DNA of 5,605 bases from 2-01-FULL-40-13 sp964433155 (GCA_964433155.1 CAYSQE010000021.1:1-5605); one strand, 5' to 3'; shown: positions 1 to 5,413, counted from the first letter of the stretch. Notes: generated by a model not told the origin, from the sequence alone. Numbers and translations are program-made.

Positions 1-28
1 AATCTACCAACCTTTTTTAGGTAAAAAC

Positions 29-80
29 GAGACCGTTTTTGAACGGTATGGTATGAGACCGTTTTTGAACGGTATGGTAT
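29..80. repeat. Two tandem copies of a 26-bp hairpin-forming repeat
   Basis: Positions 29-54 and 55-80 are identical 26-bp units placed head to tail, and a third copy begins with GAG at 81-83 before diverging. Each unit contains the palindrome ACCGTT-TTTG-AACGGT (6-bp stem, 4-base loop). A further inverted repeat, AAAAACG/CGTTTTT with a 4-base loop, spans 23-40 and overlaps the first hairpin. The array begins 6 bases past the 3' end of the minus-strand tRNA-His. On that strand the last hairpin is followed by CTCGTTTTT, so it could work as a duplicated terminator or 3'-processing signal. The repeat itself is directly visible; the termination role is inference. Confidence 0.85.
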
Positions 81-85
81 GAGTG

Positions 86-161
86 TGGGGTGACTGACGG
101 GATTTGAACCCGCAACATTCGCCTCCACAGGGCGACGCTCTACCGTTGAGCTACAGCCACC
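86..161 (-). tRNA. tRNA-His (anticodon GTG)
   Basis: Read on the minus strand this folds as a complete cloverleaf. The acceptor stem GTGGCTG/CAGTCAC has one G-T pair; the D stem is GCTC/GAGC; the anticodon stem TCGCC/GGCGA encloses the loop CTGTGGA, giving anticodon GTG for histidine. A 5-base variable loop follows, then a T arm with loop TTCAAAT. The identity elements agree: an extra G precedes position 1 (base 161) and faces C at discriminator position 73 (base 89), the G-1:C73 pair recognised by bacterial histidyl-tRNA synthetase. CCA is encoded (bases 88-86), so no untemplated addition is needed. It diverges from the hydrolase gene and is followed by a tandem hairpin repeat. Confidence 0.96.
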
Positions 162-175
162 TACCACTGGTTCAT

Positions 176-181
176 ATTTTA
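176..181 (-). promoter_or_regulatory. Possible -10 box for tRNA-His
   Basis: On the minus strand TAAAAT lies 14 bases before the 5' end of the mature tRNA, which would give a leader of about 8 bases. It is one mismatch from TATAAT. I see no convincing -35 at 16-18 bases; the best candidates resemble GTGAAT. If real, this promoter lies back to back with that of the hydrolase, whose -35 starts only 12 bases away. Confidence 0.35.
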
Positions 182-192
182 ACAATTCTTCA

Positions 193-221
193 TTGAAAAT
201 TCACTTAATGTTTGTTATTCT
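193..221 (+). promoter_or_regulatory. Promoter for the metallo-hydrolase gene, near-leaderless
   Basis: A -35 box TTGAAA (193-198) and a -10 box TATTCT (216-221) are separated by exactly 17 bases; each is close to the sigma-70 consensus. Only 9 bases separate the -10 box from the ATG at 231, so transcription should begin at about 228-231. The mRNA would then have essentially no 5' untranslated region. That agrees with the absence of any Shine-Dalgarno-like purine run before the start codon. The boxes are visible in the sequence; leaderless expression is inferred. Confidence 0.65.
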
Positions 222-230
222 GTCTACACC

Positions 231-884
231 ATGGACATAAAATACTTCGGCCATTCTTCGTTTTTTATAAAATCGAAAGATGCGAAGCTGGTCACTGATC
301 CTTTTGATACCCAGATGGTCGGGATAAAATTTCCAAAAATTGAAGCAGATATTGTCACCATCTCTCATCACCATCTCGATCACGATCGAGCAGAGTTGGT
401 AACCGGCGACAGATTGGTGATCGATATGGCCGGTGAATATGAAAAAAAAGGAATGAGGGTTATGGGTTATCAAACCTATCACGACAAGAAAAAAGGAGCA
501 GAAAGAGGAGAAAATATCGTTTATAAAATTGAGGGGGATGGGATATCTGTTTTGCACTGTGGAGATTTAGGTTTAGTTTTAGAAGACTCGTTTGTCGATC
601 AACTTGGTGAAGTTGATGTGCTTTTAGTCCCAGTTGGCGGATTTTTCACCATAGATTCAACTGAGGCGGTCGAGCTCGTCAAAAAAATTGAACCCTCAAT
701 TGTGATTCCGATGCACTATAATCATGCCAAATTAAACCAACAAAATTTTGCTAAAATTGCGCCTCTTGGGGAATTTTTAAAAAAAATCGGGGTCGAAGGA
801 GTGGTTCCAACTCCCAAATTGACGATAAAAAAAGAAGAACTGCAGGAAGAGATGAAGGTGGTAGTGATGGAAATCTCAAGTTGA
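231..884 (+). CDS. UlaG-like metallo-beta-lactamase-fold metal-dependent hydrolase
   Basis: A 217-residue cytoplasmic protein of the metallo-beta-lactamase superfamily, in the Lactamase_B_3/UlaG-like group. The metal-binding signature is complete: SHHHLDHD at 45-52 supplies the HxHxDH ligands (His46, His48, Asp50, His51). HCGD at 109-112 supplies the next His and the bridging Asp112, and PMHY at 160-163 supplies the last His. The N-terminus MDIKYFGHSSFFI with TDPF at 22-25 is typical of the family. No signal peptide or membrane segment is seen. Relatives hydrolyse diverse substrates, including lactones and phosphodiesters, so the substrate here cannot be assigned. The ATG at 231 is chosen because it gives the expected family N-terminus and lies just after a good promoter. 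No ribosome binding site is visible. The TGA stop lies inside a degenerate 7-nt repeat that continues into the gap before dnaB. Confidence 0.92.
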   Translation: MDIKYFGHSSFFIKSKDAKLVTDPFDTQMVGIKFPKIEADIVTISHHHLDHDRAELVTGDRLVIDMAGEYEKKGMRVMGYQTYHDKKKGAERGENIVYKIEGDGISVLHCGDLGLVLEDSFVDQLGEVDVLLVPVGGFFTIDSTEAVELVKKIEPSIVIPMHYNHAKLNQQNFAKIAPLGEFLKKIGVEGVVPTPKLTIKKEELQEEMKVVVMEISS

Positions 885-886
885 AA

Positions 887-1010
887 GTTAATGGTTGAAG
901 GGTTACGAAGCCGGTATTGTTTAGAGGAGAGGTTCAGGGTCTTTGAATTTTAAAAAACACCAAACATAACCAACTCACCAAACGAGCTTCATAACCTGTT
1001 AACACTTAAC
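887..1010. repeat. Imperfect inverted repeat filling the gap before dnaB
   Basis: The 134-base gap 885-1018 holds no credible gene. Bases 887-911 and 986-1010 form inverted arms of 25 nt that match at 19 positions, counted by hand, enclosing 74 bases. The best-conserved segment is GGTTA-C-GAAGC against GCTTC-A-TAACC. Each arm has a GTT recurring every 7 or 8 bases in the same 7,7,8 rhythm, resembling the clearer heptad repeats of the copper operon. The right arm ends 8 bases before the dnaB ATG. A possible weak -35 (TTGAAT, 943-948) with TAACCA 18 bases later is noted at low confidence. No Shine-Dalgarno stands before dnaB; the AGGAGA at 923-928 is too far upstream. Confidence 0.6.
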
Positions 1011-1018
1011 TAAATTCA

Positions 1019-2350
1019 ATGGCACTATCTGATGCGATGAAGGTTCCTCCTCACGATGTTGAAGCTGAAAAGTCCGTACTTGGCGCGGTGATGATCGATC
1101 CATCGGCGATCAGTATAGTCGCAGAATTTTTAAAATCCGAGCATTTCTATCTAGCCGAACATCAAGCGATCTACTCCTGCATGCTTACCTTATTTGAAAA
1201 ACAGCAACCAGTAGATTTAGTCACCTTGACCGATCAACTCAAACAGGACGGATCGTTAAAGAAGATTGGGGGGAAAACCTACATTTCAGATCTCATAAAT
1301 ACTGTACCTACATCTGCATATGTCGAGCATTATGCACGCATTATTGTCGGGCATTATGTCAAAAGAAAATTGATCGAACTTTCTTCTCGTATGACTGAAA
1401 AAGCCTTTGATGAAAAAGGCGATGTAAAAAAGCTTCTAGATCAGGTCGAGGTTGAGATTTTCGCACTGTCCCAGTCGCACCTCCATCAAGATTTTATCGA
1501 ACTCAAGGAAATTTTAGCCGAGAGTTTTGAGAGGCTTGAGGAGGTTATGAAAAAAGGCACGCATCTTAGAGGAGTTCCCTCAGGATTTGCCGATCTAGAC
1601 TCCAAGCTAGCTGGTATGCAGGATTCGAATCTGCTCATCTTAGCAGCTCGACCCGGCATTGGAAAGACCACATTGGCTCTCAACATTGCTCTTCATGTCG
1701 CCACAAAAGAAAAAATTCCTGTTGGGTTTTTTTCACTCGAGATGAGCAAAGAAGAGCTGGTCGATAGACTTTTGGTTGGACAAGCTGATATCGACGCGTG
1801 GAGGCTAAAAACAGGTCGGCTGTCTGACGAAGATTATAAAAAATTGACTGAGGCGATGGGTGAGTTGTCTGAGGCTCCGATATTTATAGACGATACACCA
1901 GGAGCTTCAGTTTTAGAGATGAGGACAAAGGCGAGAAAGCTCAAGGTAGAGAAAAATATCAAGATGGTCATCGTGGACTATCTGCAGCTTGCCGACTCTG
2001 GTCGCCGCTTTGACAATCGAGTCCAGGAGGTCTCATTTATCTCCCAAGGCCTAAAAAACTTAGCCCGTGAACTCAAGATTCCAGTTCTTGCGATATCACA
2101 GCTTTCTCGCGCGGTCGAACAAAGGGGCACTCGAAAGCCGCAACTTGCAGATCTTAGAGAATCAGGAGCGATAGAGCAAGACGCGGATGTGGTCATGTTT
2201 TTGTATTATGAGGAGGAGAGTGAAGATCTTCTTGATCAAAACAAAAGGTTGATAAAGTTGTATATAGCTAAACACCGCAACGGCCCAATCGGAGAGATGG
2301 ATCTTATGTTTAGGGGAGATAGGGTAAAGTTTTATGGGGTGGAAAAGTAA
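1019..2350 (+). CDS. dnaB: Replicative DNA helicase DnaB
   Basis: A full-length 443-residue replicative helicase, the hexameric 5'-3' ATP-driven motor that unwinds DNA at the fork and partners primase. The N-terminal primase-interacting helical domain begins at KVPPHDVEAEKSVLGA (about 8-23) and runs to about 110; a linker follows, then the RecA-like motor from about 185. Walker A is ARPGIGKTT (210-218, Lys216, Thr217). The catalytic glutamate is Glu241 in FSLEM, Walker B is VIVDYLQL (317-324, Asp320), and QLSR (361-364) is followed by DLRESGAIEQDAD (378-390) and KHRNGP (418-423), the C-terminal DnaB signature with the arginine-finger region. There is no intein or frameshift. The ATG at 1019 places the family N-terminus correctly; Met7 is an alternative. 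Neither start has a Shine-Dalgarno. It converges with copA, 32 bases apart. Confidence 0.97.
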   Translation: MALSDAMKVPPHDVEAEKSVLGAVMIDPSAISIVAEFLKSEHFYLAEHQAIYSCMLTLFEKQQPVDLVTLTDQLKQDGSLKKIGGKTYISDLINTVPTSAYVEHYARIIVGHYVKRKLIELSSRMTEKAFDEKGDVKKLLDQVEVEIFALSQSHLHQDFIELKEILAESFERLEEVMKKGTHLRGVPSGFADLDSKLAGMQDSNLLILAARPGIGKTTLALNIALHVATKEKIPVGFFSLEMSKEELVDRLLVGQADIDAWRLKTGRLSDEDYKKLTEAMGELSEAPIFIDDTPGASVLEMRTKARKLKVEKNIKMVIVDYLQLADSGRRFDNRVQEVSFISQGLKNLARELKIPVLAISQLSRAVEQRGTRKPQLADLRESGAIEQDADVVMFLYYEEESEDLLDQNKRLIKLYIAKHRNGPIGEMDLMFRGDRVKFYGVEK

Positions 2351-2358
2351 ATCAGAAA

Positions 2359-2375
2359 GCCATCTAAAGGATGGC
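2359..2375 (-). terminator. Likely terminator of the copper operon between convergent genes
   Basis: A perfect 6-bp stem GCCATC/GATGGC with a 5-base loop occupies the middle of the 32-base gap between the dnaB and copA stops. On the minus strand it is followed by TTTCTGATTT, a modest U-tract, so it fits best as the end of the copA transcript. On the plus strand it is followed by AAAAAT, which does not suit termination of dnaB. The stem is short, so efficiency is uncertain. Confidence 0.5.
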
Positions 2376-2382
2376 AAAAATC

Positions 2383-4677
2383 TCATATTTTATACCGCTT
2401 GAGTAGGAGGGAGTTTAAGACTACAGAAATAGAACTTGTGGCCATGGCGACTGAGGCAAAAATCGGATTTAAGAGAATCTTAAAGAAAGGGTAGAGGAGA
2501 CCCATGGCAACGGGAATAAGAATGATGTTATAACCAAAGGCCCAGAAAAGGTTTAGTTTAATAGTCTGCATGGTTTTTTTGGAAAGTCCAATCGCTTTGG
2601 CTACTGATCTTAGGTCTTTGTTGACAAGCGTGATATCTGCGGCTTCAATTGCCACATCTGTACCAGTTCCCATTGCAATACCAACATCGGAAGCAGCCAA
2701 AGCTGGGGCATCGTTAATACCGTCTCCCACCATTGCCACCTTTTTACCCTCTGCCTGGATTTTACGCACCTCTGCCTCTTTTTGATCGGGCAAAACCTCA
2801 GCTAAAATTCTTTGTATGCCAAGTTGTTCTGCTATGGCTTGCCCAGTTTTTCTATTGTCTCCTGTTATCATCGCAACTTCTACTCCCAGCTCTTCAAGGG
2901 CTTTTACCCCCTCTATGGCTGAATCTTTAATAGTATCGAGGATTCCAATAAGAGCAACATTTTTCCCATCGATGCCAACAAAGGCTAATGTCTTTCCTTC
3001 CGAAGTAAGTTGGTCGGCAAGTTTGTCAAGTTCAGCACACCTCATTACTCTCTCTTTTTCCATAAACTTTCTTGTTCCCATTACAATTTTCTTTCCGTCA
3101 ATTACACCAAGGACTCCGAAGCCCGCAGCAGCTTTAAATTCTTTAACAGGGAGTTTTTTAGCTTTATTGTTTTTTCCGAATTCGACGATTGCCTCAGAAA
3201 GTGAATGTTCAGACCCTCGCTCCAAAGAGGTGACAAGGCTTATGATATAAGTTCTCAAATCTAATCCAACCGAAAGATTCCATCCGAATGCTTTTTTAAA
3301 TTTCTCAATATTATCCATAAACTGAAAGTCTGTTACTTTTGGTTTTCCTTGGGTAAGTGTACCTGTTTTGTCGAAGATAACCGTATTTACCTTATGGGCA
3401 ATTTCTAAGCTCTCTGCGTCTTTAATTAAGATTCCATGCTCCGCGCCTTTTCCAGTTCCAACCATAATCGCAGTTGGTGTCGCCAGTCCCATTGCACAAG
3501 GGCAAGCGATGATGAGGACAGCGATGCTATTTAGCATTGCATACAAAAATTTCGGCTCTGGACCAAAGAAAAGCCAAAGTAAAAACGTTAGGATGGCTAG
3601 GACGATGACCAATGGTACAAAATATGAGGCGATCACATCTGCCATTCGTTGAATTGGCGCTTTACTGCCTTGTGCTTCCTCGACCAGTTGTATGATCTGT
3701 GAGAGCATAGTTTCTTTCCCAACTTTTGTCGCTCTCATTACAAAAGTGCCGTGTTTATTTATCGTTGCACCAATCACTTTATCATTTTTAGTTTTGTCAA
3801 TCGGAATACTTTCGCCCGTGACCATTGATTCGTCAATTGATGAATCGCCTTCGATGATGATGCCGTCGACGGGGATTTTTTCCCCAGGTCTAACCCGAAG
3901 GAGATCGCCAATTTTAACCTCTTCAATTGGAATATCGATTTCCTTATTTTTTTGTATAATCCGTGCGGTTTTGGCTTGTAAACCGATAAGTTTTTTAATC
4001 GCGTCAGATGTTCCGGCTTTAGCTTTTGCCTCAAGATAACGACCCAGGAGAACAAGGCCAATGATGATCGTTGAGACATCAAAGTAGGGAATTGGTTCAA
4101 TTCCAGCAGCTTTTAGAGTTTGAGGAAATAGCGTGACAAAAGCAGAGTAGAGGAACGCTACGGTGGTCCCAAGCGCGACCAAAGTATCCATGTTTGAGCT
4201 AAGATGTTTTAGGGCCTTGAATGTAGGTTTGTAAAATGTCCAGCCGGCCCAGAATTGCACGGGAAAAGCCAAAAGAAGTTGAATCCATGAGTTTTGTAGA
4301 ATCGCTGGTGAAGTTAACATCAATCCGGGAAAGCTTCCCCAGACAATCAATCCGCCAAGAAATAGACTAACTATAACTTTAAGTTTTAGACTGTCAATCT
4401 CTTCATCGTGTGCATGTTCACTGTGGTTCGTTTGATGTTCCATATGATCGTCGTGCATAGTTTCCATCTCATAACCTACGCTCTCAACTGCTTTAGCAAA
4501 ATCAGAGTCTTTTACTTTTGCTTCCTCGTATTCTACAGTAGCTTTTCGCGTGGCCAGGTTTACCACAGCTTCTTTGACGCCTGGAATTGATTTCAACGCC
4601 TTTTCATTTGTATAAATACAGGATGCGCAGTGTATGCCGCGGATGAAGAAACTTCGTTTTGTCAGTTTGTAGTTCAT
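2383..4677 (-). CDS. copA: Copper(I)-translocating P1B-type ATPase CopA
   Basis: A complete 764-residue heavy-metal pump that exports cytosolic Cu(I) using ATP. The N-terminal metal-binding domain (about 9-72) carries CASC at 17-20. A His-rich linker follows, with six His between 75 and 90. Membrane helices lie at about 100-120, 130-150, 162-184, 200-215, 350-371, 380-405, 708-728 and 735-758. Motifs in order are TGES (287-290), the transport motif CPC (392-394), DKTGT with phosphorylated Asp436, TGDN (605-608) and GDGIND (651-656). YN (716-717) and MATSS (745-749) are the helix signatures of Cu(I)-type pumps. Two oddities: the conserved SEHP of the nucleotide domain reads SEHS (489-492), and the stretch before it (about 452-485) seems longer than usual. 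It shares a 4-base ATGA overlap with the upstream S23 gene, suggesting coupled translation. Its first residues (MNYKL) are encoded by a 7-nt repeat. Confidence 0.95.
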   Translation of the reverse strand: MNYKLTKRSFFIRGIHCASCIYTNEKALKSIPGVKEAVVNLATRKATVEYEEAKVKDSDFAKAVESVGYEMETMHDDHMEHQTNHSEHAHDEEIDSLKLKVIVSLFLGGLIVWGSFPGLMLTSPAILQNSWIQLLLAFPVQFWAGWTFYKPTFKALKHLSSNMDTLVALGTTVAFLYSAFVTLFPQTLKAAGIEPIPYFDVSTIIIGLVLLGRYLEAKAKAGTSDAIKKLIGLQAKTARIIQKNKEIDIPIEEVKIGDLLRVRPGEKIPVDGIIIEGDSSIDESMVTGESIPIDKTKNDKVIGATINKHGTFVMRATKVGKETMLSQIIQLVEEAQGSKAPIQRMADVIASYFVPLVIVLAILTFLLWLFFGPEPKFLYAMLNSIAVLIIACPCAMGLATPTAIMVGTGKGAEHGILIKDAESLEIAHKVNTVIFDKTGTLTQGKPKVTDFQFMDNIEKFKKAFGWNLSVGLDLRTYIISLVTSLERGSEHSLSEAIVEFGKNNKAKKLPVKEFKAAAGFGVLGVIDGKKIVMGTRKFMEKERVMRCAELDKLADQLTSEGKTLAFVGIDGKNVALIGILDTIKDSAIEGVKALEELGVEVAMITGDNRKTGQAIAEQLGIQRILAEVLPDQKEAEVRKIQAEGKKVAMVGDGINDAPALAASDVGIAMGTGTDVAIEAADITLVNKDLRSVAKAIGLSKKTMQTIKLNLFWAFGYNIILIPVAMGLLYPFFKILLNPIFASVAMATSSISVVLNSLLLKRYKI

Positions 4678-4695
4678 AGTTTGTAGTGGGTAGAA
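4661..4695. repeat. Heptad repeat array across the S23 stop / copA start (inverted orientation)
   Basis: On the plus strand five consecutive 7-base units follow the pattern NNTAGTT with minor variation: GTCAGTT, TGTAGTT, CATAGTT, TGTAGTG and GGTAGAA. Unlike the other two arrays of the operon, this one is coding. It supplies the last residues of the S23 protein (HYKL and stop) and the first of CopA (MNYKL). Bases 4665-4693 are an inverted match (24 of 29) to 5055-5083. Bases 4664-4687 are an inverted match (21 of 24) to 5362-5385. Counts were made by hand. Confidence 0.8.
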
Positions 4696-5045
4696 TTGTT
4701 AAGAGCCTGGAGCAAAGAGTTTAACATTTTCATTATTTCTTCAAGTGGGTTATTTAAATCATCGTACTCGTTACTTTTTAAATAGCCAATGTTCAAAGCG
4801 ATTAATAATTGAGTTTCCAATTCGGACCCAGATCCATAAGCGATTCTCAAAAATTGTATGAATTCTTTTTTATAACTTCTTCTCTGACCTTCGGCTATAT
4901 TTGATGAAATCGCAATACATGATCTACGAATTTGCGATGTTAAACCATATAGTTCGTGTTTAGGAAATTTTTCTGTTATTTTATAAATATTTGTACAAAG
5001 TTGAATTGATTTTTGCCAAACCTTAAGATCACGATATGAATTCAT
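4674..5045 (-). CDS. S23 / four-helix-bundle protein (23S rRNA intervening-sequence protein family)
   Basis: A 123-residue protein of the four-helix-bundle family first seen encoded in intervening sequences of 23S rRNA, and related to the Avd protein of diversity-generating retroelements. Recognisable family segments are YRDLKVWQKSI (4-14), FPKHELYGLTSQIRRS (28-43), AISSNIAEGQRR (45-56) and FLRIAYGSGSELETQL (65-80). It is near the usual length and has no signal peptide. Relatives are small basic proteins thought to bind nucleic acid, but their free-standing role is unknown. Here it sits between csoR and copA, where it is not a normal part of copper resistance. Inverted heptad repeats bracket it, suggesting insertion of a small unit. 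It starts 37 bases after the csoR stop, with the last heptad abutting its ATG and no Shine-Dalgarno. Its TGA overlaps the copA ATG. The C-terminal HYKL comes from the repeat and may be acquired. Confidence 0.9.
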   Translation of the reverse strand: MNSYRDLKVWQKSIQLCTNIYKITEKFPKHELYGLTSQIRRSCIAISSNIAEGQRRSYKKEFIQFLRIAYGSGSELETQLLIALNIGYLKSNEYDDLNNPLEEIMKMLNSLLQALNNSTHYKL

Positions 5046-5087
5046 AACTATTAACTACTCACTACCAACTACTAACTACCAACTAAT
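5046..5087. repeat. Six tandem 7-bp repeats filling the csoR-S23 gap
   Basis: Six consecutive heptamers fit AACTANN on the plus strand: the first is AACTATT (5046-5052), the fourth AACTACT (5067-5073) and the last AACTAAT (5081-5087); one has C in place of the first A. In mRNA sense (minus strand) they read NNUAGUU, and the last abuts the S23 start codon. The array runs from the last codons and TAG stop of csoR to the S23 ATG, so the whole 37-base gap is repeat. Bases 5055-5083 mirror 4665-4693 on the other side of the S23 gene. Confidence 0.88.
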
Positions 5088-5358
5088 CCTTAGATTTTTT
5101 GAATACCGCAATAACTTCCTTTATTGCCTCAAGGCTGTTACCACGCTTAATCGAATCAGTCGCGCATGTTTTCAGATGATTTTCGAGCATGAGGATATCT
5201 ACTTCTTTCAAAGCTTTCTGGATGGCTTGAGACTGGTGAAGCACATCGATACAATAGGCGTTTTCCTCAACCATATCAAGCACCTTCTTAAGATGCCCCT
5301 GAGCAATTTTTATTCTATGAGTGATTCTTTCCTGAAAATCTTTAGGCCTGAATGTCAT
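5083..5358 (-). CDS. csoR: Copper-sensing transcriptional repressor CsoR
   Basis: A 91-residue all-helical DNA-binding repressor of the CsoR/RcnR (DUF156) family. The Cu(I) ligand set is intact and matches the numbering I recall for the Mycobacterium tuberculosis protein: Cys36 (AYCIDVL), His61 and Cys65 (ENHLKTC). The second-shell residues Tyr35 and Glu81 are also present. This distinguishes it from nickel/cobalt RcnR (His in place of the last Cys), formaldehyde FrmR and persulfide CstR types. The start RPKDFQERITHRIKIAQGHL is the typical basic first helix used in DNA contact. In the family, Cu(I) binding releases the repressor from its operator. It is first in the operon, ahead of the S23 gene and copA, and a matching operator and promoter lie upstream. 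The ATG at 5358 fits family length; no Shine-Dalgarno is seen, only four heptad repeats directly before it. Confidence 0.96.
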   Translation of the reverse strand: MTFRPKDFQERITHRIKIAQGHLKKVLDMVEENAYCIDVLHQSQAIQKALKEVDILMLENHLKTCATDSIKRGNSLEAIKEVIAVFKKSKD

Positions 5359-5360
5359 TT

Positions 5361-5388
5361 AACTACAAACTACGAACTATCAACTTGG
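5361..5388. repeat. Four tandem 7-bp repeats in the csoR leader
   Basis: Four heptamers, AACTACA, AACTACG, AACTATC and AACTTGG on the plus strand, fill most of the leader between the predicted start site (about 5405) and the csoR ATG. In mRNA sense they read NNUAGUU and end two bases before AUG, so their placement relative to a start codon copies that of the array before the S23 gene. Bases 5362-5385 are an inverted match (21 of 24) to 4664-4687 at the copA start. Confidence 0.8.
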
Positions 5389-5393
5389 ATCTA

Positions 5394-5413
5394 AATCCCC
5401 CCCATAGGGATAT
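5394..5413. promoter_or_regulatory. Probable CsoR operator
   Basis: On the minus strand this reads ATATCCC-TAT-GGGGGGGATTT, an imperfect palindrome with a CCC tract, a short A/T centre and a G7 run flanked by A/T. That is the general form of CsoR-family operators, which recognise opposed G/C tracts in A/T surroundings. It overlaps the edge of the -10 box (5412-5417) and covers the predicted transcription start (about 5405), so bound CsoR would block RNA polymerase. The palindrome is visible; the binding assignment rests on the csoR gene immediately downstream. Confidence 0.72.

Noticed and set aside
201..557. Open frame of 118 residues on the minus strand opposite the hydrolase gene
   Set aside because: It lies entirely against the promoter and the conserved metal-binding part of a clear hydrolase gene, and its translation is Phe/Ile-rich with no family pattern; a shadow frame.
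923..928. AGGAGA as a ribosome binding site for dnaB
   Set aside because: It lies about 90 bases before the dnaB ATG, and no start codon at suitable spacing opens a useful frame.
2359..2375. Bidirectional terminator serving dnaB as well
   Set aside because: On the plus strand the hairpin is followed by an A run rather than a T run, so only the copA direction is supported.
2816..3250. Open frame of 144 residues on the plus strand within copA
   Set aside because: It is antisense to conserved CopA motifs including GDGIND and TGDN. Its Ser/Pro/Thr-rich composition is typical of a reverse-complement shadow.
4674..5045. Diversity-generating retroelement, suggested by the Avd-like S23 protein
   Set aside because: No reverse transcriptase and no template/variable repeat pair with adenine-specific differences is present in the window.
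4674..5045. Intervening sequence inside a 23S rRNA gene
   Set aside because: The flanks are csoR and copA coding sequence, not rRNA.
5083..5358. Nickel/cobalt regulator RcnR or formaldehyde regulator FrmR instead of CsoR
   Set aside because: Cys36/His61/Cys65 with Tyr35 and Glu81 is the Cu(I) pattern; RcnR has His at the last position, and the neighbour is a Cu(I) pump.
4661..5388. CRISPR array
   Set aside because: The repeated units are 7 bases with no spacers and lie in gene boundaries; there are no 25-40 base repeats with unique spacers.
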